From Tubulanus polymorphus (lineage: Eukaryota > Nemertea > Palaeonemertea > Tubulaniformes > Tubulanidae), in the NCBI RefSeq assembly GCF_964204645.1, contig NC_134026.1, forward strand, positions 24,756,650 through 24,820,649: a stretch of 64,000 nt of DNA, read 5' to 3'. Both the position numbers and the translations under genes were made by a program. Below the pieces are notes generated by a model, which was not told where the DNA came from, made no database searches, and saw only the letters and a program-made list of their open reading frames with translations. This document shows positions 1-13,912 of this stretch, piece by piece (positions within the stretch are counted from its first letter, which is position 1; the number at the start of each line of letters is the position of its first letter).

Positions 1-1369
1 TCTTGCATTAGCGCGCGTGTATTATTCAACGTATTCGATTAAAACAACCATAACACCCAAAATGCGAACTGGTAATTGACAAATGAAGGTTCGTCACATC
101 GAATTCCGACTATCTAAAAATTATACGCACAGTTTGAAAGTAACCCGCTATTTGGGCGTTAAACATTGATCATATGGTAAAACACAACGGTTGTTGTTCG
201 GTTCCCGATAAAATTTCGTGCTATTATATCTAATTATAGGCGTGCGTGGAAAGATTTCCAATGAAATCTGATCTAAAGTAAACGAAAGCGCAATGGTTAG
301 TGTTTCAAGGGAGCGACTGAAACACCAATTTTCGATCATGTAATTGATCAATCAACGGTTACACGATGTTTTACGTGTGTTTATTTCATTTTTTTATGGC
401 AAGAGATGATTTCAATCGTTACGTGAATATGAATTCGCCCATTCACAGCTAGTGTCTGGACTGATGTTCCTCTGAACCATGTTTCCGCTCTTGTTAATTT
501 GCTCGTTTGTGCGGCAACGTTTGTTGCTTAAAACCTACACTTCTTCCTTCCTTCGCCAAACCTGGTAATTTGTACTGAAGGGATTCACTCAATTATCTGG
601 CCGCATGAAGCGACCGCGATGAAACCCGACAAATGCTATTTACTGCGTACCTCAAAAATCAAATGTCATTTCTCCACTGAATAATGGCCACTTCGTCAGT
701 TTCTTTCGCGGTCGAAATTGGCTTGCAGAATATTTCTACTTCTGTGCGATGATCTCATCAAAGATACCATTTACTCACTCAATACGTATGTAATCATTTC
801 TTCACGAGCTAGAATAACCATTCATCCTACAATAACTTCCGCTTTGCTAAATAAATGGCGGCCCATATCATTCGGGCCGATATAGATCGATAGTTGAAAT
901 CGGTTTTAAAATTCAATTAAGCTTCTATAGTGTTGGTTTCTGGCGATAACTGAATTATCGTGACCCATCTAGTGAACATTTTTTTTCCGTACGACCAGCA
1001 GTAAGCCTCTCTGGTATAACTGTAATTACAGCGTTAGTTTCCACGTGATTAAATAAGTAACTCTCGTGAGCCTGACAATTTTTATCTCGGAACAATCTCC
1101 CCGCCCTTCACTTTGTGACAGGTAGTTAACTGAACGGACCATTTACGGACATCTAGATGCTAAACATGTCCACAGTAAAGCTGAAAGAGCTGTACATTTT
1201 TTGCTTACCGCAGGTCATCCATATAACAACTCCTCGTTGTCTCATATATCGGTATGCATGACAATAGTTTTGTCATCCAGTAATTGGGGATCACATGACC
1301 ATATCATCCATCAGTGAAACGGTAAAGCTGTATATACTCATTGCGGCGGCTGATATCGAATACAAATCA

Positions 1370-2517
1370 GCGCCACTCTGTGAAATATATTTTTTTTCGG
1401 TCAGTACACGATACGATCGTTAATAATTCTGGACAGGTGACATCGTCCACGAGGAAATATCCTGCTTGTTCGTGGATGTTTTTGCGTGCCGTGATTTTCT
1501 CCTCGCTGTCATGGATGATAATGTGCAGATCATCCGATTACGGAACGTCGAAATTTTTCAATGTTCTTCGCGATGCTGGATTATTCCCGGTTTTCGCAGG
1601 TCGAACTGATCGGGCTTTTAGAAATTCATTCAATATTTTCATCATTCTTCCTGCGTTGTATATATAGATCTATCTGGCGAAACTTCAAACATATACAGCA
1701 AATGATGTATTCAAGTGCGTCATCGACATTATGTATATCTTAGACAGGAATCTTGAATCTGTATTGAATAAATTCCGCCGGAATCTACACCAATTATCGA
1801 CTCCCCGTAGCCAACATCAGCGCGTCGTAATGAAAGGAGATGATAATTGAATACGATATCTATTGATCAGACTTGCTGTAGGTGTCACATTGATACTGAC
1901 CTCTCTTTTGGCTAGGATTGGTTGATATTGGCATACGTCTCGGCATGCTTCAGTGATGTGCATGTCTAATATTATCAAACATGGGTCTCTCTGTATGTCT
2001 TCTATAAATAACGTCAAAGGATCGATTCTTCACTGAAAGAAATGCATGGGCGAAAGGAATGAAAAGTGAAAGATGAAATCATTTTGAGGTTTTCATTTCA
2101 AATGTGTGATGATGTGCTTTCAGAACTTCCGTCCGATTTCTGAAACGCGGAAGAGATTCTTTTGAGCTTCCTTTTTAACGTGCTACAATAAATAAATGAT
2201 GAATGCTTGGTCCTGGGTGGTTCCAAGCTTGGAGTTATCGATTACTCCAAGATCCAACCTATGTTAACGTCAAATACATAAAATCTCGGTGGTGTCGACA
2301 ATTCGAAGAAATTATATTGAATATTCAGTTTTGACAGATCAATTACTAGTTCAGATGATGGATCAGTGTCCTTAATGTCAAGAAATCTTATCTCCTGTAA
2401 CGTTATGTTCAGAATGGTTACAATGACGCTGGTGTTGCAGTGGTAATGATAACCGATGTCGCAATTAACCAGTTCTTCTTTGCCAGAATACGACAAGAGA
2501 TCTCTTAAAAGAGACAC
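1370..2517 (-). other. Possible LAMP-like coding fragments (uncertain)
   Basis: No gene is confidently called. On the minus strand three short open stretches look protein-like. The first, about 2242-2517, reads ...GYHYHCNTSVIVTILNITLQ..., followed by EIRFLDI. This resembles the tyrosine-x-cysteine-asparagine plus NxTL segment that closes a lysosome-associated membrane protein (LAMP) luminal domain. The second, 1901-2017, contains DPCLIILDMHI and ends at a possible GTCAGT donor. LAMP domains open with a similar cysteine-leucine segment, so the order on the strand is the expected one. The third, 1370-1537, contains VTCPELLTIVSC and is separated by an in-frame TAA (1538-1540) from another open stretch in the same frame. 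I did not find a transmembrane exon or a convincing full set of splice sites. This could be a LAMP-like gene, a decayed copy, or chance. Confidence 0.22.
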
Positions 2518-2599
2518 GAGCTATTCTTAGATGACAGGATGTTGATGAATTGCAATCTGAGTGTGGAAAATATATGACACATTTCCGTGATCTCATATA

Positions 2600-5352
2600 A
2601 GTATATACATATCTGTGTATAAACACACGCAAGACGCTAAATCCATTCTTTCTAAGTGCGCAGTTCATTTATCGTCTTGATTATCTATTCCGGCAATGCT
2701 GGTTGTAAAAAAAGTTACAAAATTCATCTATAGTGGCTTGTGTATCTCACAAGGAAAAAGGCTATAACAGCTTAAGGCAAGACGAATGTATCCAGACACA
2801 AAATAACCACATTTTGCCATTTGAATATCAACCGAAGATAAATTTTGTCCTTTCCACTAACACCATATGTAGATTAATTTCATCACATCCAATATCACAT
2901 CCCAGTGGCTTCACATATTTCTGGAACGTGAGCAAAGTTAGGGAAATTGTGATATTTTTCCCTGGCGTGCTGGTACCTAATTTCTTGTAATAACCGACAC
3001 TTTATCACCCAGGATAACTGTATACGACAAGATATATTTCCTGGGATTAGAGGCTGGAATCTGTGAGAAATTTGATCAGGGGTTTGGCTCATATTCTTGA
3101 CAGGTTTGAGCCTTGGGTATGCGATTGTTACTTAACCTGCCGTCTAGTTGGAGTTATTGATAGCAGAACATTCTCAACAGGGGATTTAGAATTTCTGACT
3201 AATTAGATCTATGTGGCATTTCATATTCCTTGCATATAACCATTAATCCTTCAAACACGATGACCTAATCCGTATGTGTAATGAAATTGACATGTTAAAA
3301 CATTCACAACTGTTGCGCGCAAAAATCTATCGTGTTAGTGGGATTTTCTTAGTCATTCATATTCAATTTCATGAACTTTGTATTTTTACCGTGATTAGCT
3401 CAAATGAGGCGGCAAGCTGTGATTCTCTCGCACTGCCGACTTAGTTTTCAATTTACGCCGGAATTCTATGGTATTTCACGCTGAATTACGACACTGAGCC
3501 ATTTGATCCACATTTTGTCAACAACTTTAATTCAATCGCGAATAGCTTTCATCGTTTCAAAATAATCGTGGCTTTATTCGTCGCATTTCATTGAATTATT
3601 TTTTCAAAAGCTATTGGATTTACCGAAGAATAATCTAATACGAATTAGTTGTCCTAGCTCTGCACTCAAGTAATAAACATGTATTAACATTTATCAGATC
3701 TATGAAAACTCGAGTACCTACTCCAAATAAAGAAATGAGTGCATTGGTGAATTTTATTTCGAATTCAACGATGCAATTTATAGATTATTTTGAATGAATG
3801 AAATAATCTAACCGAACGTGGTTTTCAAATTTCACGTATTACAGACACTCTGTGATGCTGATCGATTTCAAAAGGCATTCACTATATACATTTCATTGGA
3901 ATATATATTGGCTTCGTTTGATTCTGTAAGAACCTGGCTAACCTTTAGTTGCTATGGAAACAGCATCGGTTACGGGTGTTTCCTGAAATGAAACAAGCTG
4001 TGAAGGGAAATTGTTTACCTTAAAACTCTCGCGAGGTGGTGCATTTTGGTGGCTTCTAAATAAGTACGTTGAAAAATGATACAAGTCAATTTTAACATTG
4101 TCAAGTCTGAGCCGATTATCAGCGGGGTAATCTTATTTATGTCGTAATATGATCAGGCGAGTTTACCCTCGCAGTCTCCTCTTCCTAAATAGCCCCGAGT
4201 ACTCATCCATCGTCATCATTATATCATTTTCTTAAGGGACTCCATTGTGTGTAATGTTTGCGAGGAGTAAATGCTCCAGAGCGTTTTACCGGAGTCATGG
4301 AAACAAATATCTTTTCGGATAACTCGCATAAGCAGCTTCGAAAGCAAAAACGACGTCTTCACCTTGGCTTTCTTAATTAGCTTCAATATAGCCACAAAAT
4401 TTAGTTACGCACGTGCAAGTGACAGGAAGTCAGTGAATATCGTATTCGCATGTTGTTGTCATGGTTCTGTATGAGGTTGATCTAGAGTTTGATAAGAGTT
4501 TAATATCGTGGACCGAGAGGCCAGAGAAAAACTGAAGCACGCTTTACGAAATGTGACGTATCAAATCCACGATAGACACTGACGTATAACCCGGGTTTAT
4601 TTCTCCACGTGTTCGTGCAAAATTTATCAATATAACGAAATTTGCGCGTAGGCAGAAAAAGATCAGTTGGTCTGCTTGTCGCCATCGCGCTCAGCTGAAT
4701 CGCAGTTACCGGTCGTTGACGCTATCAACAGTTTACTGCGAAAAATCGGTTTATTGCTATTGCACTGCAAAAACAAAGGTTCTAGGTGCAACTAACAATA
4801 CAGGTGTTATGGTTTATTCTGTTTGGGAAAAGGGATGGAAAAGGTGAGAAATCATCTTCCAGGTGATTCTGAAATCCACTTTGCTTTAAAGTGTGGCATC
4901 TGGTATTTACCGATCATAGGCACGTTCAGCGGCGTTGATTTGTGATTGAATTCAATATCCCATCGGAACCTTCAATAAGTTAGAGAGCACTGCCCCAATT
5001 CACATTTACATATTATACCGCACAAGAATGTCGGCCACAGACTGCTAGTCTCGAGGGGATTCATTAAACTGATGCGCATCAATTTAATCTGTCCGCTCGA
5101 CAAATGATCAAATTCCGTGTACGTTAGGTGCATTTCTGTCAAAACAGCATTAATGGATTCTGATCATCTATGCGCATTCATTATAGCCTATAGCCCCGTC
5201 ATGTTATCGCCATCCGTACAAATCCATTATGCTAATTAATATATCAAATAACGATGTCATGAAAGACCACACATTGACTTAAAAATCTAGAAAGGACGCT
5301 AAAATCTTTTAGATGATGATATTGAATTTCTATTTTTTTTGTATTTCAAAAG
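2600..5352. other. Non-coding stretch upstream of the first visible EGF exon
   Basis: AT-rich sequence with no open reading frame that looks like a domain. It is probably intron or 5' flank of the pikachurin-like gene. The first visible exon starts in phase 1, so at least one upstream coding exon must exist, either here unrecognised or to the left of the window. Nothing else was seen. Confidence 0.5.
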
Positions 5353-8300
5353 CTGTTCCTGCAGATACACTGTTAGAAGTCAACGTCGAATTTGATAATG
5401 GGGACGAAGACGCTAATACAAAACCTGGCGTGCCATACAGAACCGTTGAATACTCCAATAATGCCGCCGCCAAAAAGAAGAATATCGTACACGATAGAAT
5501 GCAAGGCGACCAGCCGATGAATAGCGATGAAAACGTTAGCAAAGTTCGCCAAAAACGAAAAGGATTACAAACCGTGCAATGTGAGCATCTCGTTTGCAAC
5601 AATGACGGAACGTGCGTCATTGATGAAGTTACGAAGCAGCAACGATGCCAATGTAAATTGGGATATACCGGGAAATACTGCGAGGAAAGTAAGTACATAC
5701 ACATATATATAATACCCATCTGGGATATGTTCTTATATTCCTCGTTGTCTACTCATTACCGGGGTCCTAAATCTCATTTCACGCGAACATAAACAAATAA
5801 TGACGCATGGAACACTGATAGTTCGTCTCGTTAAATCGTTACAACATTCTCTAATCAAAATCTCACTTCTCGTTATCGTTACTATCAGTTCCTAGTTGCA
5901 CAGGGAAAATGGACAGTGCAGTTCGGCCCGAGTCATCAGGCAAAATTGTCTACACCCTAATCTAAGGTTAATTTCAAACACACGCATCGAATATGAAATC
6001 TGTAACTCTGCGTTTTTGTGTAGATTTTATTTTCGATTTCATATCTCATTTTCAATTGAGAATATATAACTAGCCATCGTTCATTCTCTCTTTTACTCTC
6101 TATAGCCTTAATCTATGATTATCCAGCAGGGCGACTAAAGTTAAAGAACGTGCTAAATCCTACCCGTAGGTCTGTGGAGAACATTAATGAATTATTCTAT
6201 TAAATGCTCCTTTGTATCGCAGGTGCAGATTTCTTTTTTAGTATAAAATGATTGCGGAGGCAAAGCTCTAGGGTTTTGTTAAATATCGAGCGGTGTGTAT
6301 AGGTTTTGTTATTTTGTATTTATCTTTTTTGACATTTGGTATTACGTTGAATTCGACGACAAAATGATGCAATCGATGGCAAAATGTTGACGTGTATATA
6401 ATAAATAGTAGAAAGAAATGTCGATAAACAAAGCATAATTCAATCGTTATCAACTTTTGAGAAACATCGGAAGCTTTTAACTCCTTGAATGGGTTGTAAG
6501 AAAAATTTATTTCGAGTGGGACATTTTACGTTACACAGGTCGACTATACTCTTTATCGTTTTGTTTTATTTCAATCTATCGACTGCAATCGTTTGTCGGA
6601 TAAAGTTCTCCCTGATGGGGTATGAGGATTTACGATTAATGCCAGTATAACACGGATCTGTTAGTTTAGGGAATTGCGGGAACTTTATCTCTTTCTCATA
6701 CAATCACTTTTCTGTGCATGTTATGAGATTTTCTACGCATCGATTTTGAATCATAGAAACCTTATAACATTTAATGCCGACGCCACTAACGAGTCACGAT
6801 ATTCCGAAGTCTCCAATTTTGTTGATATTTTCCGCATGGTTTTTTGATCTAATCCTCTATTTCATGCTTTCAAAAGACGAACATTTTATTCGGCTTTCGT
6901 GACAAATAAAGTGTCAGTAATTTGCCCGCTTATAAGTTGGTTTACGAAATCGTTAACGATGTCAAGCATCTTCCGACGAACGGCGAAACAAATTATGAGA
7001 AACCAGATATACGCTGTCATCTGTAACTTCAACACTGAATTACAAGAAATGATGATATGACGAAATTATATTATCGAATTGAATATAAATCGTTCTCGTG
7101 TATCCAAATTGATAGAATTTATTGAAGAACGAATAAGTTGAACAATAATGCCCGGTCTTTTTCTAAAGTTTGTTTTCGGCATCTACAAGAAGTAAGATCT
7201 ATCGAAGCAATAAAGACCATCGTATTAAACAATTGTTTCCTCCAATACGCTGTATAAACTACTTTGAATAATGGCCATTATTTTACGAGTCCTTAGTTGG
7301 AAGCGGTCCCGAGAGGAGGCTGTAATTGGTTGGTACACTCGTGGAATATCGTCTGCGATATTGATCCGAGAAAGCAGAGGCTATCTTTCGACATGGCGAT
7401 GCCTGAAATGAGCGAGAATATGGTTAATGTCTGCCATAAAATAGATTTTTATTAGTCGCGGTTGTGACGACGACCGTTACTGTTGAGTTTATCTGGGCAT
7501 ATCATTTCAATGTTAATCGTAGAATGATCGGAGCGCACCCGTCGATACAAGACTTTGATCAATCTCAACTTCTGGTAAATTTTACGCCAGTCAGTTCTAG
7601 AAATGGACCTGGATATATTGGGCTTTTCAAAAGTTTGCTTATAAGATCGATCATGATAAAGTTGATAGATATTCATAATTGGATACTGTGTATTTGCACT
7701 TTTTCAACCGGCAGAATGCGCAACTTCCACCATCAATATTTGTCGCCATTTCAGAACTCAAGGGTAACTCCAATTAGAGCTCATGCTCTTTTGATAGTTG
7801 TTTTCCGACCCAGTAATTAAGTTATAGCTATAACCGTATTGATTAACTGTAGAGAACATTGATAAATGATACCCTTACGGTATACTGCGTCTTCCCATAG
7901 CTTAGAAAAGAAATCTGCAAACTTTCCGATTTATCTTGATGCAGTCTTCAAAAATATCTGGTAATTGCACGATGGGTTACCATTTTAATAACAAACGAAT
8001 CATGCCTTGGAGGAAGATTTAGTCACTTCCGAACTTATTTCTATGTCCTGAAACATCGAATGTCAACTTCACTTGATAGTTTGCTCTTATCGCTTTGATC
8101 TTAGTCTCTACGAACGTGCTAGTTTACCTATCCGAAAAATAAGACCGCAAGCCTCTCTCTTTTCTATTTGCAGAACTGGACGTGAGGTATCCACTATTAA
8201 GTGGATTTGGCTACGTAGCTTTCCCTCCTCTGCAGCACGCTAGTAGTAAGTGTGACATCAATATACGGTTTAGACCGGATGTCCATCGTGGTGCTAACGG

Positions 8301-11300
8301 TTTACTGCTCTACACCGGTGACGTGAGTGGGTATTATCCGGATTTCTTCTCAATTGCGTTGAAAGACGGCTATCCTGAATTCAGGTATGTATATAATCCG
8401 CGACAATCGCCCCCACTTTCCTCTGGTAGTCTATAGAAAAACGTTTCTAAGTGCTCTGGTTATCTTCACCAGAAAAGTCTAATTCTAAGAAATAATCTCC
8501 TCACGTATATCTGAATTGTTGCCGGCGACTAAACGACGAAAGTCAACGCTGGTAAGTAGATTACGCCATTTGCAACCGTTTCCATTTTGCGTACATTTGT
8601 GAGCTTGTAACCAGAAAAAATACCGTCGACCACAACGAAATGCCCTCGCTAGTTTACCTCGCCGAAATATTCTCAGACGAATTGATTGGCATTCGACTAG
8701 GCAAAAATTTCGATGGGAAATCAAAAACCTGTCATATTACCTGAAATGCCTCGTAAATCGGGTTTTGATCTTATTTGCTTTGCAGAAAATCCGGTAATAA
8801 ATACTCGTGACTTCTGCTTCTGCGTAACACACCGTGAAAATAAGCATGTTTCATTAACTAGCTTGCCTGGCTTGATTTTATCAGTATCTCTTGCCGTGAT
8901 GCAATTGTGCGATCGTTAGCTAATATTGATGGCTGTCACTGATAAATTATCTAGTCGATGTTGACCATAAAGTCTTTTCAGTCGAATGCCATGCGAATGG
9001 CTCACTAATATCAGTTACGTCTACATCACTGGCAGTTTCTTTGATGACAGGAAATTCCTAAAATTGTGCGGCCAAATATCCTAAAAAATGGATGAACACT
9101 TGGATGACATTGTGAACAAAATGCAGTATACATTTTGCATTCGTATGAAGTTAAGTGGAATGATGCAGTTTTCTCGAACCGATGGAAAATCAGGGAATAA
9201 GCAAAACATCTACTGTCGGAGCAAAGAACAAACTATGTTATCACAACGAATTGCTCTCTTGATGAGAAATGACTTTTATGATCATCTTGGCCCAACAAGG
9301 AATAGAGAACATTTTGGCAAACATCCCGATTTTTAATTAACCCTTTCAAAAGCATAATGGAAACCCGGTTGATACATGGAACCATCTATCATCTATCAAA
9401 ACGTGAACAAACGAGGCTGTTTGGCCCTAGGCTGACCAATTCCAGGCATTAATAAATTAAATCCAGATACAAAATCATATAATACATTTATAACATAGAC
9501 CGCAGAACACATATCCGGCGAATGCGAGAGATTTTACATCGGATGAATTCAATAAATATTCCGCGCATGTGGCACAGTTACATACAGTGACATGTCTGAC
9601 CACAAAGCCATATCATGTAATATACGATTCGGGTCCTGTAATTCAGTTACTATCGCGTAAATGTAATTACGTTTTATCGATGTGATTATGAGCTGCCAGG
9701 AACGGCTCCTGTGTATACGGAGGTCGGCTTAACCCATCAGCTAATACTAATCATGACACATCGCCCACAAAACCAACTAAAATATATTTTCCCCAGAGAA
9801 AGGCCGATTTTATATGTGATGATAATCGTTACTTTCTCCGTAATATATCAGCAATTGATAAGAATACGATATTCGTCGATTTATATACCGATGATATTCA
9901 TATAAAGATTAACAAAAATAGACCATTATCAACGGATTTGTAAGATATCTATCAAATGCTTATATAGACACTGAAGCTATGAAAGTACGATTTTCATTTT
10001 ACCAAGAACAAGCGATCAGTTGAAGTCTTTTGATAAATTACCACTCGTTTTCAATGATAATGGAGTTTAAATCAACCGGGGAAGATACACTGCTGTCGCC
10101 TATACAGTAATCCTCTCATAATTGATACGGGTGTCTTGTAAAGGTCGCTACAGTACCTCGTCGCTATGTTTGAGACTGATCAATGATCGATTCTTAATCA
10201 AACTAATGAATAATTCAAGTATTCAGCGAAATCGTTTCGTTTTCTAATACTAGCGTTTCTAAATCGCGTTAAAGGGTCGAATTAAAATTGAAATAGGTCA
10301 ATTGACATTCTATATAGAAAGGAAAATTCAATTTCTCAGTAGAGTTTTGGTGGTAAAGTATAGTGTTAGTTTTTCATAAGAGATTTCTCGTGATATCTAA
10401 AGTATATATGTAGAAATGCGAATAGTTTTTGTTCATGGATCGCATTTGCCATCTGAAGAAAATTACATCAATTACATACGTTTCAAATATCCAATTTCTA
10501 TCCGGTTCTGATGTAAAATCATCCTTCTATAGCAAAGATTGGAGTGTTTCAGACGCGCAGTTAACGATTAAATTCCCATACGGCCGGCATCTTGGTTTGC
10601 GTTATGCGTCCGTCATTATTTTTCTATTCCCAGACGTAGTGTCGCAGACTTTCGATATTCATCTTCCCTATGCATGTTGATACCAGTTTTCTTCGATTAT
10701 AACCATAAAGAAAATAAAGTAATGTTTTCTTTAGCGAGCGTGATCTTAGTGCATGAAGTTAGTAATCGTCGAGCGATCTTCCCTCGACCCCTGAAGGAGT
10801 TGCGTTATTTGAATCGTAACAGAGGCTACTGTAGTTTAACCCGTGGTACTAGATATACATTAGCCCTTGATTATGACATTTTTTGACATAAAGAATTTGC
10901 TGGGAGTTTATAACCGTAATTTCTTTCTTTTAGGTTTGACTGCGGAAGTGGCGAGGCGACTATAACTAGTTCGACGAAAGCGAAGCTCGGAGAATGGAAC
11001 ACACTGATCGCGAGTCGAGTGGGAAACAAAGGATGGATAAGTCTCAATAATGGACCGACCAATAGAGCAGAGGCAGAGGTAAGATGATTTCTCTGAGTGG
11101 GATTGGAAATTTCATCCTAGGAAGACGACTCGGTCTGTCCTACGCAGATGTTAATAATTGTCTATTTACTTGTTCAAACAATGAATAGATGGATAAACAA
11201 ATCATGTTTATATTTCAAAAGAGCAACCAAATAAAACCGACGACTCCAGATTTTGAAATAATTAATACGGAATAAGATATATGAATTTTGTCGCTTTTTA

Positions 11301-13912
11301 AATCGCAGGGTCTATTTACCCACGTGACTCTAAGAGAGGAACTTTTCCTCGGCGGTCACAAGAACCTTACATTAGCAGCGACTAATGCAGGCGTCGAGAC
11401 AGGATTTTATGGTTGCGTTGAAGAATTGATAGTTAATGGCTACAAATACGATTCCCGATGGGGACCATTCGTAGGTGACGCATTGCACGGGGTAGATGTT
11501 GGTAAGTATTGATGGTATATTTGCATTTTCAGATAATCCACTTGGGATAAAGCGCAAAGTATTTGAATGGATTTATTTGTAACTGTACAAAGTGCAATAT
11601 TCAGGTTTTGAATGAAACTTTGTGATTTAGTTTGTACGCATTCAAATTGCTAGATTTTGTCACGATCTACAGAAAATGTTTATCGATTTCCATAGCTGAA
11701 TGTAGTAGTGGTGTGTGCAAAGGGATGCTCTGTTACCATGGAGGGACATGTGCACCAAAATCCCCTGATAAGCATATTTGCCTGTGCGCTCTTGGTTTTT
11801 CTGGCCCAAACTGTGAAACAAGTGAGTTTTTTTGTGAATCAATGTGTATAGTCATGTAAAAGAAAATGTTTCCGATATACATGTAAGGCTTTACTGTGCC
11901 CCGGTAGAAGATAACACATGAAACTGTCTTTGAAGATAATCTATCACTCAAGAGAACACCAGAAAATGCTATTTGAATAGTTAACTTTTTTGTAGTCTCC
12001 TCACTTCAGAAAAATTGTTTAAACTATAAAACGGTTCAGTTTCGTTCCTTGTCCCCATTCAAAATGAAAATTAACCTTTCCCTTAAATCCAGCACCGATA
12101 TAACGAGTGTTTCTCTTTATTTGTATAGCAACTGTTACAAAACTGCCTTTATTCAATGGCTATTCATACTTGGAACACGAAGGTCTAAAATATACATCTC
12201 AGTCGCATACCGAACTGGAAGTTATATTCAAACCCACTGCAGCTAATGGAGTGATTATTTACAACGGGCATACTGTAGACCGAAGAGGTGACTTTATGGG
12301 TGTAGCAATGAAAGACGGTCACCTAGAATTCAGATTCGATCTTGGAACTGGCCCTGCCATTATCAGGTTTGAGGAGCATAATACGAAAGCTGCCATTTCG
12401 AATTTTCTCTGGTCTATCACAATACGTATACATTTTCTTTCAATGATCACCTTCCAGAAGCAAACAACCTCTGGAGCTGAATAAATGGTACGTTGCTCAC
12501 CTGAAACGCACGGGCAGTTACGGAGAAATGAGAATTAACAACGGAGGTAAAGTGACCGGGTTATCTCAAGGCCCTTACAGACAACTCACGCTGAAACTGA
12601 ATATGTACATCGGTGGACATCGGAATTACGATGAGGTTTCACATCATTTGGGAATGGAGAAATCATTCGAAGGATGTATCCAGAAAGTAAATTCTTTAAA
12701 GTGGTTTCATTCATCGGACACATGGATGGGCATACATATATTTTTCAACAACTATCAAATGTTTTACGTAGGTTGTACTCAATAGCCAGACTTTGGATCT
12801 GGTTGGTAAAGCTATTGGTGGCATGAATATCGGCCGATGTGATCATCCGTGTGCTGATGCAATCTGTCAGAACGGAGGTGTTTGTAGACCAATACGCGAC
12901 ACTTACACCTGTGATTGTCCACTGTTTTATGCCAATACGGACTGTGAGGATAGTGAGTATCAAAATTCCTCAACTTTCCAAAAAGCCACACAGAAACAGG
13001 CAACACATTTGTTCTTTTTTTTCGTAGATATAAGGGATTCACTAACAGTACCTCGATTTAGTGGACATAGCTATATGGTATATACTGGTAATGATATAAT
13101 GCGAAGGTATTTTGAATATATCTGCTACTTAATAAATCGTGTGATAGCGTAGGTTCTGATTTGTAACGCGTATTTTGCTATTTTCTTGTAGAATTATGGG
13201 CGATAAGATAGACGTATATATCAAATTCCGAGCCACTGAGGCTGACGGTTTAATTTTCTGGGCGAGTCAACAGATAATGACGTCAAGTAGTGATTTCGTA
13301 GCCCTCAGTTTAGTAGGAGGTCGGATACGATTCCAGTTCAACTTAGGCAGTGGTGAAACGACCCTTCAGTACAATATATCGAGACTTGATGACGGTGAAT
13401 GGCATGAAATACGCGCGCAAAGGTAATACAGAGTTGATGGAAAATGACCTTGAATAGAAACACCATAACTTATAGTGACTATACAGATTAGCTGAAGTAA
13501 TTATGAATGTGTGATTTATTCCCAATTTAGGTACGATAAGCTAGCTCTTTTAGAAGTTAACGGCAAAAATGTAATCGAGGCCAACGCACCAGGATCAGAC
13601 ACCAGCTTGACAACAGAATCTGCTCTATACATTGGTGAGTTTAATCGGGGATGGCTTATTTGGTTAATACGAATCACAGTAATGACCTCGGATTTGATAG
13701 ACTTCACTTCTCATATCACTTCTCACCAAATATGTTTTCCTTATGCAGGAGGCTTAGAAAATATTGAACACCGGACGTTGAAGAAATTTCGAACAGGGTT
13801 GCACGGGTGCATATCGAAGTTAAAATTGGCGACCGATTATGACGTAAAATTAATCAAAGAGGCGTCAAAAGGACAAAATATCGACAAATGCTTTTTATAC
13901 AACAGGAGCTAG
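5353..13912 (+). CDS. EGFLAM-like: Pikachurin-like EGF/laminin-G protein (5' end not seen)
   Basis: Secreted or matrix protein, partial at the N terminus. Exons: 5353-5688 (the start could be 5365), 8174-8384, 10934-11078, 11309-11501, 11696-11821, 12129-12366, 12458-12686, 12790-12952, 13028-13106, 13192-13422, 13531-13634, 13749-13912 (stop TAG). All joins keep frame. Domain order: a basic linker, EGF1 (VQCEHLVCNNDGTC), LG1, EGF2 (CYHGGTC), LG2, EGF3 (CQNGGVC), LG3, then the end. Each LG has the FRF/FQF core and the closing GCV/GCI cysteine motif (GFYGCVEEL, FEGCIQ, LHGCISKL). The EGF exons are flanked by phase 1 introns except at the LG2-EGF3 join (phase 0). Strict EGF-LG alternation matches vertebrate pikachurin; agrin and perlecan carry paired EGFs. 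Pikachurin has two FN3 domains before EGF1, which are not seen here. In vertebrates it organises photoreceptor synapses with dystroglycan; function here is inferred. Agrin-like is the main alternative. Confidence 0.8.

Noticed and set aside
1341-1667. 108-codon plus-strand open frame
   Set aside because: No domain or codon pattern; it overlaps the more protein-like minus-strand stretches.
9088-9336. 82-codon plus-strand open frame in an intron of the LG gene
   Set aside because: Exons on each side join in phase without it, and no splice sites or domain support it.
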